Positions 28,243 to 36,937 of a DNA stretch of 64,000 nucleotides are shown here, in pieces. Under the pieces are notes generated by a model that was not told the DNA's origin, did not search any database, and was given only the letters and a program-made list of their open reading frames with translations. The translations under genes were made by a program, and so were the position numbers. Origin of the DNA: Pseudaminobacter soli (ex Li et al. 2025). Its GTDB lineage: Bacteria > Pseudomonadota > Alphaproteobacteria > Rhizobiales > Rhizobiaceae. Location: the NCBI RefSeq assembly GCF_029892515.1, contig NZ_JARXVF010000001.1:1488001-1552000 (forward strand), given 5' to 3'. Positions within the stretch are counted from its first letter, which is position 1. Each line of letters starts with the position of its first letter.

Positions 28243-28279
28243 TGCCCTGTTAATTAACTCATTGGTTAAATATAGGGCA
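28243..28279 (-). promoter_or_regulatory. Candidate ArsR operator/promoter
   Basis: TGCCCT and AGGGCA form an inverted repeat whose arms are 25 bases apart, framing an AT-rich core with TTAATTAA. It lies 10-47 bases upstream of the arsR ATG, where a promoter is expected, so it is a good candidate autoregulatory operator. Confidence 0.45.
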
Positions 28280-28339
28280 AAGCAAACCATGTCAACAAAT
28301 GTCGACACGGTTGGCATGTTTCAGCGGATTATGAGGGCA

Positions 28340-29620
28340 TCAAGCCGTTGTGTGGCGGCGGTTGACGCTGCCCGGACGGCCGGAGAGCGAGAGCTGCGTT
28401 TCCTGCTTCTGGCGCGTGGCGACCACCTTGCCCTTGGCGACGACGCACAGCCGCTCGGCACGCAGGCGCAGCGCCTCGACCGGATTGCCGGCGTCCAGCA
28501 CCACGAGGCTCGCCGTCTTGCCTACTTCGAGGCCGTAATTGTTAAGGCCCATGATCTCGGCATTGGTCCTGGTGACCATGTCGAAGCACTGGCGCATGTC
28601 GGCCGGGCTGGTCATCTGCGCCACATGTAGGCCCATGAAGGCGACGTCGAGCATGTCGGCGGTGCCGAGCGGGTACCAGGGGTCGAGCACGCAATCCTGG
28701 CCGAAGCCGACCTTGATGCCTGCCTTCAGCATCTCGGGCACGCGCGTCATGCCGCGGCGCTTGGGATAGGTGTCGTGGCGGCCCTGGATGACGATGTTGA
28801 TGAGCGGGTTCGGGCAGGCCGAAACGCCAGCCTCTGCGATCAGCGGCAGGAGCTTGGAGACATAGTAATTGTCCATGGAGTGCATGGAGGTGAGGTGCGA
28901 GCCGTTGACGCGGCCCTGCAGGCCGAGGCGCTGCGTCTCATAGGCCAGTTGCTCGATATGACGCGAGTTCGGATCGTCCGTCTCGTCGCAATGCATGTCG
29001 ACCATCAGGCCGCGCTCTGCGGCGATCTCGCACAGCTCCGTCACCGAGCGGGTGCCATCGGCCATGGTGCGCTCAAAATGCGGAATGCCGCCCACGATCT
29101 CCACGCCCATGTCGAGCGCGCGGATGGTGTTTTCGCGCGCGGTCGGCGAGCGATAAAAACCGTCCTGCGGGAAGGCGCAGAGCTGCAGGTCGATGTAAGG
29201 CGCGATCTCCTTCTTCACCTCCAGCAGCGCCTCGACGGCGAGCAGCCGGTCGTCGCAGGTGTCGACATGGGTGCGGATGGCAAGCAGGCCCATCGAGACG
29301 GCCCAGTCGCAATAATCGAGAGCGCGCTGCTTGACCGCCTCATGCGTCAGCAGCGGCTTCAGCTCGCCCCAGAGCGCGATGCCTTCGAGCAGAGTGCCCG
29401 AGGCATTGATGCGTGGGATTCCGTAGGAGAGCGTCGCATCCATATGGAAATGCGGATCGACGAAGGGCTGCGAGACGAGATTGCCGGTGGCATCCACCAC
29501 CTTGCCCGCCTCTGCGTCCAGCTTCGGCTCTATGGCCGCAATCTTGTCGCCCTTGATGCCGATGTCGGCGGTGTTGCCGTCCGGAAGAATGCCGCCACGG
29601 ACAATCAGGTCAAAGCTCAT
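28340..29620 (-). CDS. codA: Cytosine deaminase (CodA-like amidohydrolase)
   Basis: A 426-residue metal-dependent amidohydrolase. It carries the first metal motif DPHFHMD (H57, H59), THVDTCDD, HCDETDD, the NGSHLTSMHS motif, and the FGQDCVLDPWYPLGTADML region, which closely follows the E. coli CodA sequence as I remember it (CodA reads FGHDDVFDPWYPLGT). It would convert cytosine to uracil. The start at 29620 overlaps the permease stop (ATGA); an open frame runs upstream but lies inside the permease. Last gene of a BMP/ABC nucleobase operon. Confidence 0.9.
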   Translation of the reverse strand: MSFDLIVRGGILPDGNTADIGIKGDKIAAIEPKLDAEAGKVVDATGNLVSQPFVDPHFHMDATLSYGIPRINASGTLLEGIALWGELKPLLTHEAVKQRALDYCDWAVSMGLLAIRTHVDTCDDRLLAVEALLEVKKEIAPYIDLQLCAFPQDGFYRSPTARENTIRALDMGVEIVGGIPHFERTMADGTRSVTELCEIAAERGLMVDMHCDETDDPNSRHIEQLAYETQRLGLQGRVNGSHLTSMHSMDNYYVSKLLPLIAEAGVSACPNPLINIVIQGRHDTYPKRRGMTRVPEMLKAGIKVGFGQDCVLDPWYPLGTADMLDVAFMGLHVAQMTSPADMRQCFDMVTRTNAEIMGLNNYGLEVGKTASLVVLDAGNPVEALRLRAERLCVVAKGKVVATRQKQETQLSLSGRPGSVNRRHTTA

Positions 29621-30561
29621 CTTTCGCCTTTCTGGTATGGGATCATCAGCGCCTTGGGATAGGTAGCGCGGCGCGCCACCAGGATTAGCGCCAGGATGGA
29701 CAGCGCATAGGGCATCATCAGGAACACCTGATAGGGCACAACGCCGCCGGAAATCTGTTGCAGGCGGATCTGGTAAGCATCGAAGGCGGCAAAAAGTATG
29801 GCGCCGAGCAGCGCCTTGCCCGGCCGCCACGAGCCGAACACCACGAGCGCAATGCAGATCCAGCCACGGCCGTTGATCATCTCGAAGAAGAAGGAGTTGA
29901 AGGCCGACATGGTGAGGAACGCGCCGCCGACCGCCATCAGCGCGCTGCCGACGATGACCGCGCCCATGCGGATGCCGGTGACGCTGATGCCCTGCGCCTC
30001 GACGGCTGACGGGTTCTCGCCCGCCGCGCGCACGGCAAGGCCGATCGGCGTGCGGTAGAGCATCCAGGCGACGATGGCGACAGTGGCGAAGGCCAGATAG
30101 GTAAGCGGCGTCTGCGAAAACAGCGCCTCGCCCAGCACCGGTATGTTCGACAGGCCGGGAATGGGCAGCGGCTGGAACGGCTCGATCTTGGGCGGCGTGG
30201 TGACCTGAGGCAACGCCAGTCGGTAGGTGAAGTAGGTGAGGCTGGTGGCCAGCAGCGTAATGCCGATGCCCACCACATGCTGAGACAGGCCGAGCGGCAC
30301 GGTGAGCGTGGCATGGAGCAGGCCGAACATGCCCCCGGCGAGCGCCGCGACGGCCACGCCGGTCCACAGATCGCCGCCGGAATAGACGGTGAACCAGCCG
30401 GCAAAGGCGCCGACGGTCATGATGCCTTCGATGCCGAGATTGAGTACGCCCGCGCGTTCGCAGATCAGTTCGCCCATGGTGGCGAAGATCAGCGGCGAGG
30501 CGATGCGGATCGCGGCCACCCAGAAGGAGGCGGTGAAGAGGATTTCGAGGGCCTGCTCCAT
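29617..30561 (-). CDS. Nucleoside-type ABC transporter permease 2
   Basis: A 314-residue permease of the BPD_transp_2 family with roughly eight to ten spans. VGIGITLLATSLTYFTYRLALP and the VRAAGENPSAVEAQGISV motif are the markers of the BMP-type (NupC/YufQ) subunit. Start at 30561 overlaps the previous stop (TGATG); a GTG nine bases earlier is the alternative. It pairs with 30561-31610. Confidence 0.88.
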   Translation of the reverse strand: MEQALEILFTASFWVAAIRIASPLIFATMGELICERAGVLNLGIEGIMTVGAFAGWFTVYSGGDLWTGVAVAALAGGMFGLLHATLTVPLGLSQHVVGIGITLLATSLTYFTYRLALPQVTTPPKIEPFQPLPIPGLSNIPVLGEALFSQTPLTYLAFATVAIVAWMLYRTPIGLAVRAAGENPSAVEAQGISVTGIRMGAVIVGSALMAVGGAFLTMSAFNSFFFEMINGRGWICIALVVFGSWRPGKALLGAILFAAFDAYQIRLQQISGGVVPYQVFLMMPYALSILALILVARRATYPKALMIPYQKGER

Positions 30562-31610
30562 CACTTCCACCTCACCCGGTAGCGCGTCAGCAAAATGGCG
30601 GTGACCATGGTGAGCAACGCGGTCGCCACCATCACCTGGGCGATGTAGCTCGGCACGCCGGCCGAGCGGCTCATGGCATCCGCCCCGACGAAGATGCCGG
30701 CCACGAAAATGGCCGAGGCGATGACGCCAAGCGGATTGAGCATGGCGAGCATGGCCACAACGATGCCCGAATAGCCATAGCCGGGCGACAGATCGAGCGT
30801 CAGGTTGCCCTTCAGGCCCGACACTTCGGAGAAGCCGGCAAGCGCTGCCAGGCCGCCCGACAGCAACGCGGTCTGGATCAGCACGCGGTTGACCGGAATG
30901 CCGGCGAAATTCGCGGCTTCCTTGTTGTTGCCCACGGCGCGCATCTCATAGCCGAGCACCGTCTTCTTCATGATGACCCAGCAGATCACCGCAGAGACGA
31001 TGGCGATGACAAAGCCGTAGTGCAGGCGCTTGCCCTGGATGATGCGCGGCAGTTGCGCCTCGGCGATGACCTTTGAGGATTGCGGCCAGCCAAGGCCCGT
31101 CGGATCCTTCAGCACGCCTTCGAGCAGCATCGAGACGAACAGCAGCACGATGAAATTGAGCAGCAGCGTGGTCACCACCTCGTCGACGCCGAAGCGCGTC
31201 TTGAGAATGGCGGGGCCGAGCAGCAGCAGCGCGCCGGCCGCCATGGCCGCGATCATGATGATCGGGATCAGCAGATAGGACGGCAGCGGCAGAGCGCCGG
31301 TGCCGAGCACCACCGTCACCACACCACCGATGTAGAGCTGTGCCTCGGCGCCGATGTTCCAGAGCCTTGCGCGGAAGGCGACGGCCACCGCAAGGCCGGT
31401 GAAAATCAGCGGCGTGGCGCGCGTCAGCGTTTCCAGCAGAGCGAATTGCGAGCCTGCCGCCCCCTTGGCGACGAGATAGAAGACGGAGAACGGCGAGGCA
31501 CCTGCCGCCAGCACCAGGAGCGAGGCGATCGCGAAAGTCGCGATGATCGCGCCCACGGGATAAAGCAGCGTGACCGCCAGCGAGGGCGCGGGTTTGGGTT
31601 CAAGCCGCAT
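30561..31610 (-). CDS. Nucleoside-type ABC transporter permease 1
   Basis: A 349-residue BPD_transp_2 permease (NupB/YufP type) with the EMRAVGNNKEAANFAGIPV motif, which is the counterpart of the VRAAGENP motif in its partner. It has an N-terminal tail of about ten residues before the first span. The ATG at 31610 overlaps the ATPase gene by 11 bases. Confidence 0.9.
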   Translation of the reverse strand: MRLEPKPAPSLAVTLLYPVGAIIATFAIASLLVLAAGASPFSVFYLVAKGAAGSQFALLETLTRATPLIFTGLAVAVAFRARLWNIGAEAQLYIGGVVTVVLGTGALPLPSYLLIPIIMIAAMAAGALLLLGPAILKTRFGVDEVVTTLLLNFIVLLFVSMLLEGVLKDPTGLGWPQSSKVIAEAQLPRIIQGKRLHYGFVIAIVSAVICWVIMKKTVLGYEMRAVGNNKEAANFAGIPVNRVLIQTALLSGGLAALAGFSEVSGLKGNLTLDLSPGYGYSGIVVAMLAMLNPLGVIASAIFVAGIFVGADAMSRSAGVPSYIAQVMVATALLTMVTAILLTRYRVRWK

Positions 31611-33177
31611 TGTTCACCTCGCCATGGCCGGCCATCAGTTCGCCGAGATCGCGGATGGTGCGTTCGCCGCGTTTGGAGGGCGAGGAAAGCTGCCCCTTCG
31701 ACATGACCAGGATGCGGTCGGACAGGGCCAGTATTTCCTCCAGGTCTTCCGAAATCAGCAGGATCGCCGCACCACAGTCGCGCGCTTCGAGCAGTCGGCG
31801 ATGCACGAAGGCGACCGCGCCGACATCGAGCCCACGCGTGGGCTGGTTGGCGAGGATCACGGCCGGCTCGGAATCGAGCGCGCGGCCGAGGATGAGCTTT
31901 TGCATGTTGCCGCCGGAAAGCAGGCGGATGCGCGCCTCGGGCGACGGGCATTTGACGTCGTAGTCGCGGATGATCTCTTCGGCGAAGGCACGCGCCGCCT
32001 TCCGATCGAGAAAGCCGTGGCGGCTGAAGCGCGGGGTGGCGTAGCGCTCGGAGATGACGTTCTCGGTGACGCTCATGTCGCCGATGGTGCCGACCGCGTG
32101 ACGGTCTTCGGGGATGCGGCCGATGCCGCTGGCAAGGGCTGCGCGCGGCGACCAGTCGCCGGCCGCGGACCCGCCGATGACGATCTCGCCGGACGCTGGT
32201 TGAAGCGTGCCGGCAATCAGCGCCGCAAGCGCGGACTGGCCATTGCCGGAAACGCCAGCCAGGCCGGTGATCTCGCCGGCGCGAAGCGCGAGCGACAGGC
32301 CATCGAGGCGCGTGGTGGTTCCTTGTGGAGGAGTCGAGACATTCTTCAGCTCCAATACGACCGGGCCGGTCTTTGGCGGGCTCACCGGCGGGCTTGCCAC
32401 TTCCTGCCCGACCATCAGGGCGGCGAGCTCGGTGCGGTTGGTGGTGGCGGTGGCGCGTTCGCCGGCCAGCGTGCCTGCGCGCAGCACCAGCACTCGGTCG
32501 CTGACGGCCATGACCTCGTTGAGCTTGTGCGAGATGAAAATGATGGACAGGCCCTGCGCCACCAGAAGCTTCAGCGTGCGGAACAGCGCATCGGTCTCGG
32601 CCGGCGTCAGCACCGCTGTCGGCTCGTCGAGGATGAGGATGCGGGCGTCGCGATAGAGGGCCTTGAGGATTTCGACGCGCTGGCGTTCGCCCACCGAAAG
32701 CGTGGCGACGGTGGCGTCGGGATGCACGGTGAGGCCGAAATCAGCCGAGAGCTTTTCGATGCGCCGCCGCGCCGTTGCCCGGTCGAGGCGCAGGCTCCAG
32801 GGGCTCTGCGTGCCGAGCGCGATGTTCTCCAGCACGGTCATGTTTTCGGCCAGCGTAAAATGCTGGTGCACCATGCCGATGCCGGCGTCTAGTGCGGCGC
32901 GTGGATCGCCCGGCGGCAGCGGCTTGCCGAAGGCTTCCACAGTGCCCTCGTCGGCCACGTAATGGCCGAACAGGATGTTCATGAGCGTGGTCTTGCCGGC
33001 GCCGTTTTCGCCGAGAAGTGCGATAACCTCGCCGCGTTTCAGCGTAAAGGAGATTGCATTGTTGGCGACCAGCGGACCGAACCGCTTGGTGATGCCATCG
33101 AGACGCAGGACGGTATCCGCCTGCGTTGGAGCCCTTTGTTCGACACCGGTCGACGCCGCCAAATCACCAATCCCCAA
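31600..33177 (-). CDS. Nucleoside-type ABC transporter ATP-binding protein (two ATPase domains)
   Basis: A tandem ABC ATPase of about 525 residues. Domain 1 has Walker A GENGAGKTT, LSVGERQR and Walker B ILILDEPTAVLTP. Domain 2 has a degenerate Walker A (GVSGNGQSA), LSGGNMQK and ILANQPTRGLDVGA, the usual asymmetry of the RbsA/NupA group. The start is unresolved: the frame opens with TTG at 33177 lacking a ribosome-binding site, and TTG codons further in are also possible. It lies 173 bases after the BMP gene. Confidence 0.87.
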   Translation of the reverse strand: MGIGDLAASTGVEQRAPTQADTVLRLDGITKRFGPLVANNAISFTLKRGEVIALLGENGAGKTTLMNILFGHYVADEGTVEAFGKPLPPGDPRAALDAGIGMVHQHFTLAENMTVLENIALGTQSPWSLRLDRATARRRIEKLSADFGLTVHPDATVATLSVGERQRVEILKALYRDARILILDEPTAVLTPAETDALFRTLKLLVAQGLSIIFISHKLNEVMAVSDRVLVLRAGTLAGERATATTNRTELAALMVGQEVASPPVSPPKTGPVVLELKNVSTPPQGTTTRLDGLSLALRAGEITGLAGVSGNGQSALAALIAGTLQPASGEIVIGGSAAGDWSPRAALASGIGRIPEDRHAVGTIGDMSVTENVISERYATPRFSRHGFLDRKAARAFAEEIIRDYDVKCPSPEARIRLLSGGNMQKLILGRALDSEPAVILANQPTRGLDVGAVAFVHRRLLEARDCGAAILLISEDLEEILALSDRILVMSKGQLSSPSKRGERTIRDLGELMAGHGEVNNAA

Positions 33178-33255
33178 TCCTGCCGGGCATCAACCCCGCG
33201 TCCTACCTGCCCTGCCTGCATCCACGCGGGCGCCGTCGCCGCATGCGGCAGCGCC

Positions 33256-33278
33256 ATCGAGGCGGAAGCCGCCTCGAT
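33256..33278 (-). promoter_or_regulatory. Stem-loop in the BMP-ATPase gap (second of two)
   Basis: A perfect 10-bp inverted repeat ATCGAGGCGG / CCGCCTCGAT with a 3-base spacer. Outer GGCAG (33247) and CTGCC (33286) arms could extend it. It lies between the BMP hairpin and the ATPase start. Confidence 0.45.
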
Positions 33279-33310
33279 CCATGCACTGCCATTCATGCCA
33301 GCTTGAGACC

Positions 33311-33338
33311 ACCTTTTCGCCGCAAGCGGCGAAAAGGT
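33311..33338 (-). promoter_or_regulatory. Intercistronic stem-loop after the BMP gene
   Basis: An inverted repeat ACCTTTTCGCCGC / GCGGCGAAAAGGT with nearly no spacer (effective 12 bp stem, 4-base loop) starts 12 bases after the BMP stop. It likely lets the binding protein be made in excess over the ATPase and permeases. Confidence 0.6.
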
Positions 33339-33350
33339 AAAGCCGCATCA

Positions 33351-34385
33351 TCAGGCTTTCGGCTCGTTGTCGTTGATTTCAACAGTGAAGGAGCCGTCCT
33401 TGATCGCCTTTTCCTTCTCGGCGACCTTGGCCATGACCTCGGCCGGCACCTTGCCCTCGAAGGTGCCGAGCGGCGCCAGCGAACTGCCGCCGTTCTTCAT
33501 GAAGGAATAGACGCCGTAGTCGGCGGCCTTGAAGGTTCCCGCCTTCACTTCGGCGATCGCCTTGTCCAGCGTCGGCTCGAAGTGCCACAGCGCCGAAGCG
33601 ACGACCGTTTCGGGATATTCGGACTGGGTGTCGATGACGTTGCCGACCGCCAAAACCTTGCGTTCCTTCGCAGCATCCGAGACACCGAAGCGCTCTGCGT
33701 AAAGCAGGTCCGCGCCGCCGTCGATCTGGGCGAAGGCGGTTTCCTTGGCCTTGGGCGGGTCGAACCAGGAGCCGATGAAGGCGATCTGGAACTTGGTGTC
33801 GGGCGCGCTTTCCTTCACGCCGGCGATGAAGGCGTTCATCAGCCGGTTGACCTCGGGGATCGGGTAGCCGCCAACCATGCCGATGTTCTTGGACTTGGTC
33901 ATGGCGCCGGCGATGATGCCGCTGAGGTAGGAGGCGTCCTGGATATAGTTGTCGAAGGGCGCGAAGTTCGGCACCGCGTCGTCCGGCTTGAAGCTCGAGC
34001 CCATCAGGAAGGCGACGTCCGGATAATCCTTGGCGACCGCGCGGGCGGCGTCCTCGACGCCGAACACTTCGCCGAGGATCAGCTTGTGGCCGGCTTCGGC
34101 ATATTCGCGCATGACGCGCTCATAGTCGTTGTTGGAGGTGTTTTCCGAATAGACATATTCGATGTCGCCACGGTCCTTGGCGGCGTTGGCGGCTTTGTGG
34201 ATGCGGCTGACCCACTGCTGCTCGACCGGCACGGTGTAGACGGCCGCGACCTTGAGCGGCTCGGCAGCCAAAAGGCGAGCGGGCGAGCCGGCGATCGCGG
34301 CGAACGCCGCGCCCGCGCCTGCCGCCTTCAGCACTGTGCGGCGGGAGACGCCGGCAAATTCCGTGGCATTCTTATTGTTGGGCAT
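33351..34385 (-). CDS. BMP family solute-binding protein (nucleoside/nucleobase)
   Basis: A 344-residue PnrA/BMP-family protein. Residues 13-43 carry a twin-arginine signal (VSRRTVLKAAGAGA...LLAAEP), so it may be exported folded. The mature part opens LKVAAVYTVPVEQQWVSRIHKA and contains GIIAGAMTKSKNIGMVGGYPIPEVNR, typical of the family. ATG at 34385 is preferred since AGAGGTGG is about 8 bases upstream; ATG at 34391 would sit too close. Substrate is likely cytosine, uracil or nucleosides, judged from the codA neighbour. Confidence 0.9.
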   Translation of the reverse strand: MPNNKNATEFAGVSRRTVLKAAGAGAAFAAIAGSPARLLAAEPLKVAAVYTVPVEQQWVSRIHKAANAAKDRGDIEYVYSENTSNNDYERVMREYAEAGHKLILGEVFGVEDAARAVAKDYPDVAFLMGSSFKPDDAVPNFAPFDNYIQDASYLSGIIAGAMTKSKNIGMVGGYPIPEVNRLMNAFIAGVKESAPDTKFQIAFIGSWFDPPKAKETAFAQIDGGADLLYAERFGVSDAAKERKVLAVGNVIDTQSEYPETVVASALWHFEPTLDKAIAEVKAGTFKAADYGVYSFMKNGGSSLAPLGTFEGKVPAEVMAKVAEKEKAIKDGSFTVEINDNEPKA

Positions 34386-34528
34386 TATCATCCACCTCTG
34401 GCTTGTGAGCCCGGGCTCCGGGCCCGGTTTTCAAATTTCCAGGCAACGCTATTCGAATTTCCCAAACCGGGCAATTGGCGGGCAAAGCGTTTTCACCGCC
34501 GGCATCTACCGCCGTCGGGGCTGACATC

Positions 34529-34789
34529 TCAATGCGACACGTTCTCGTGGACCAGAACGTCGGTCTCACGCGCGGCGGCCACGAAGGCACGCCTCGCCGC
34601 CATGGCAGGCTTGTGGCCATACATGACGTCGTAACAAGCCTGAAGGGCCGCGCGATGCTTGGGCGTTCGCTTCCCCGGCCAATGGTGAAGGAGAAACTCC
34701 GAGGCGTCGTGGACCGACTTCAGGGTGAGCTGGTTTCCTGTGTCGCCAAGCTTCACAATCAACGGAACATCAAAGCGATCATCTTGCAT
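34529..34789 (-). CDS. DUF982 domain protein
   Basis: An 86-residue protein of DUF982, a family found mostly in rhizobia. Visible signs are SVHDASEFLLHHWPGKRTPKHRAALQACYDVM and AARRAFVAAARE. It has no known activity. ATG at 34789 follows AGGAG with 6-7 base spacing; the longer upstream frame has no support. It stands alone between the BMP gene and phhA. Confidence 0.88.
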   Translation of the reverse strand: MQDDRFDVPLIVKLGDTGNQLTLKSVHDASEFLLHHWPGKRTPKHRAALQACYDVMYGHKPAMAARRAFVAAARETDVLVHENVSH

Positions 34790-35233
34790 AATTGCTCCTG
34801 CGCCGCATGACGGGAGGGGCTTAAGCCACCTGCCCGCACTCAATCCGCGCGGCAACGGTTCTCCCGGCAAATGCCGGCCTTGCGCGAAACGGCCGCCCCC
34901 GGTCGTCCGCGCCACTCCCTCCCCTCACCTCAAAAATGAAACCCGACGCTGAACTGCATGCCACGACCGAACGCCAGGGCGTCCCATTGCGTATCTTGCT
35001 CGTCCAGCGAATGGATGTCGGCCAGGCATTTCGGAATGGCAATAAGGGCAAAGCAGATTGGTCGCTCTGCCCGGATCCGGTATCGTTGGCCGACCGGCGC
35101 ACCATTATCGGTGCTTAACCCTGCCTAAAATATGGGTCTTCCGCCCGCGACCTGCCAGTGCGGCCTGCCCGATACCGGCATGACCAAAACGGCGGAGAAG
35201 ATCTCCGCCGTTTAGAGCAGTTGCTAGAAAATA
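34790..35233. other. Gene-free region between DUF982 and phhA
   Basis: I see no supported gene in these 444 bases. It should hold the DUF982 promoter and it holds the phhA terminator (listed separately). Confidence 0.55.
35186..35213 (-). terminator. Rho-independent terminator after phhA
   Basis: A perfect 12-bp stem AAACGGCGGAGA / TCTCCGCCGTTT with a 3-base spacer. Read on the minus strand it ends in TTTT and lies 20 bases after the phhA stop. Confidence 0.82.
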
Positions 35234-36067
35234 TCAGACAGTCGCCGGGTCCAGCGGCGGCTCGTCCTTGTGGCGCGCAATCAGCGTCGCAAGGTCTGCG
35301 TTCCGGAACGCATTACGCAGCCCGTCGAATGACGGCAGGACAAAGTAGGCGCGCTGGAACTTGTCGATCTCGTATTCGGTGCGCATCACCAGTTCCAGGT
35401 CAAACGGCACGCGATGCGCGTCCTTGCTTTCGACCGCGAACTGCAGCTCGCTATAGGACGACATCAGCCCGGCGCCGAAGGCTTTCAGCGGCTGGCCGGC
35501 CTCCTGGATGAGGGCGAATTCGGCCGTGTACCAGTAGAGCCGCGAGATCATGTCATGGCCGCCCAGTTCAATCGCGCCACTGGCTCTTTCGCCGTACTGC
35601 TGCATGAAATCGGCGAATGCCGGCTGGGTCAGCGCCGGAACATGGCCGAAGAAATCGTGGAACATGTCGGGCTCGACGATGTAGTCGAGCTCTTCTTTGC
35701 TGCGCAGCCAGTTGGTGACCGGGAAGCGGCGGTTGGTCAGGTGCACGAAGAAGGGCTCCGCCGGGATCAGGCCCGGCACCGCGACGAGTTCCCAGCCGGT
35801 CAGCTTGCGCAGCCTTTGGCTGACCTGATCGAAATCGGGGATGCGCTCGAGCAGCCCGAGAGCCTCGACGCCCTCGAGATAGGAGCGATGCGCCAGCCGC
35901 TTGGTAAGCTTGGTCTGGCGGTCGCACAGGATGCGCCACACCTCCTGCTCGCTGTCGCTGTAGTCGTAGTCCTGCCGGACGGTGAAATCGGCGCGGCAGA
36001 CCGAATAGTTGCCACGCAACCCCTGGGCCGCGCATTCGCGGGCATAAGCTTCTACGCTGATATTCAT
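35234..36067 (-). CDS. phhA: Phenylalanine 4-monooxygenase
   Basis: A 277-residue pterin-dependent hydroxylase that makes tyrosine from phenylalanine. The Fe ligands are H137 and H142 in MFHDFFGHVP and E183 in YWYTAEFAL. VPGLIPAEPFFVHLTNRRFPVTNW is the typical pterin/substrate region, and the length is usual for the bacterial enzyme. The start at 36067 is set by GGAGG 8 bases upstream; ATG at 36073 and GTG at 36082 are too close to it. It is divergent from the Lrp-type regulator that likely controls it. Confidence 0.96.
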   Translation of the reverse strand: MNISVEAYARECAAQGLRGNYSVCRADFTVRQDYDYSDSEQEVWRILCDRQTKLTKRLAHRSYLEGVEALGLLERIPDFDQVSQRLRKLTGWELVAVPGLIPAEPFFVHLTNRRFPVTNWLRSKEELDYIVEPDMFHDFFGHVPALTQPAFADFMQQYGERASGAIELGGHDMISRLYWYTAEFALIQEAGQPLKAFGAGLMSSYSELQFAVESKDAHRVPFDLELVMRTEYEIDKFQRAYFVLPSFDGLRNAFRNADLATLIARHKDEPPLDPATV

Positions 36068-36186
36068 GGCCATGTCCTCCACGACAAGGAGAATACAGTC
36101 TGGCCCGGAGGGGTTTTTGCCTAATCCATCGATATGGCCGCGAATTTGAGGTACATTGAGTGAGAAAGCGTCATTTGGGAGTGAAT

Positions 36187-36663
36187 ATGCCTCAATTCGA
36201 TGACTTCGAGATCAAGATGCTCGACATCCTGCAGCGCGACGGCCGCAAGCCGGTGTCCGAGCTGGCGCAGGAGGTTGGCCTGTCGACCACGCCTTGCGCG
36301 CGCCGCTTCGACGCACTCCAGGAAGCCGGCGTCATAAAAGGGTTCAGCGCCGTCATCAGCCGTCACGCGGTGGGGCTGATGGTGGAAGTGTTCATCCAGG
36401 TACGGCTGACCAGCCACAGCGACGAGTCCCCCGAGCACTTCATCGCGGCCGTGCGGCGTATGGACGAGATATCGGCGTGCTGGACGATGACCGGCGAATA
36501 CGACTTCCTGCTGCATGTGATGGTGCCAAGCGTGGACGATCTCAACGACTTCGTCATGCACCGGCTGATGCGCCTGCCGGGCGTGCGCGACATGCACACC
36601 CAGCTCGTGTTGCAGAACATAAAGGGCCCGGGCCACGTGCCGCTGGGCCATTTGCGCGGATAG
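36187..36663 (+). CDS. Lrp/AsnC family transcriptional regulator
   Basis: A 158-residue regulator: N-terminal HTH (FEIKMLDILQRDGRKPVSELAQEVGLSTTPCARR) and a C-terminal RAM domain with ACWTMTGEYDFLLHVMVPSVDDLNDFV. The ATG at 36187 follows GGGAG at good spacing, and an in-frame start at 36160 is not needed. It is transcribed divergently from phhA across a 119-base gap, so it probably senses phenylalanine or another amino acid and regulates phhA, as in other phh systems. Confidence 0.92.
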   Translation: MPQFDDFEIKMLDILQRDGRKPVSELAQEVGLSTTPCARRFDALQEAGVIKGFSAVISRHAVGLMVEVFIQVRLTSHSDESPEHFIAAVRRMDEISACWTMTGEYDFLLHVMVPSVDDLNDFVMHRLMRLPGVRDMHTQLVLQNIKGPGHVPLGHLRG

Positions 36664-36686
36664 CGGCGGAGCCGAGCCGGCTCTCC

Positions 36687-36851
36687 TCAGAACCCCATTA
36701 CCGCCATGCGCACGAGCACGGCCGAAATTCCGAGTGCCAACAGCCCGAAGCCGAGACCAATCGGCGAGCCCCAACCGTACCAGGCCATGGTGCGCTCGGC
36801 ATATTTCCATTCCTCTTCGCGCGTCAGCGCCGGCTGCTGTTCGATCTGCAT
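36687..36851 (-). CDS. Small membrane protein, 54 aa
   Basis: Not a known family to me. It has a hydrophilic N-terminal half (QIEQQPALTREEEWKYAERTMAWYGWG) and a single C-terminal membrane span (IGLGFGLLALGISAVLVRMA). ATG at 36851 has AAGGAG at ideal spacing, so it is likely real; a longer frame is unsupported. It is divergent from the MarR regulator, which may control it. Confidence 0.7.
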   Translation of the reverse strand: MQIEQQPALTREEEWKYAERTMAWYGWGSPIGLGFGLLALGISAVLVRMAVMGF

Positions 36852-36912
36852 GTCTGTCTCCTTCATGGCCTTGCGTTTCAACGGTTGTCGCCGCATATTC
36901 ATCAAATGCGCG

Positions 36913-36935
36913 AAATATACGATAGATTGATATTT
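36913..36935. promoter_or_regulatory. Candidate MarR operator
   Basis: AAATAT and ATATTT form an inverted repeat with an 11-base spacer just upstream of the MarR start at 36938 and about 60 bases upstream of the divergent small membrane gene. MarR proteins usually bind such sites in shared promoters. The AT-rich core also contains likely promoter elements. Confidence 0.4.
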
Positions 36936-36937
36936 AG

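Noticed and set aside
29621-30367. An open upstream extension of the codA frame giving a 675-residue protein
   Set aside because: It lies inside the permease gene; the natural start at 29620 overlaps the permease stop as in a coupled operon.
34936-35118. A short plus-strand frame in the gap before phhA
   Set aside because: No ribosome-binding site and no family resemblance.
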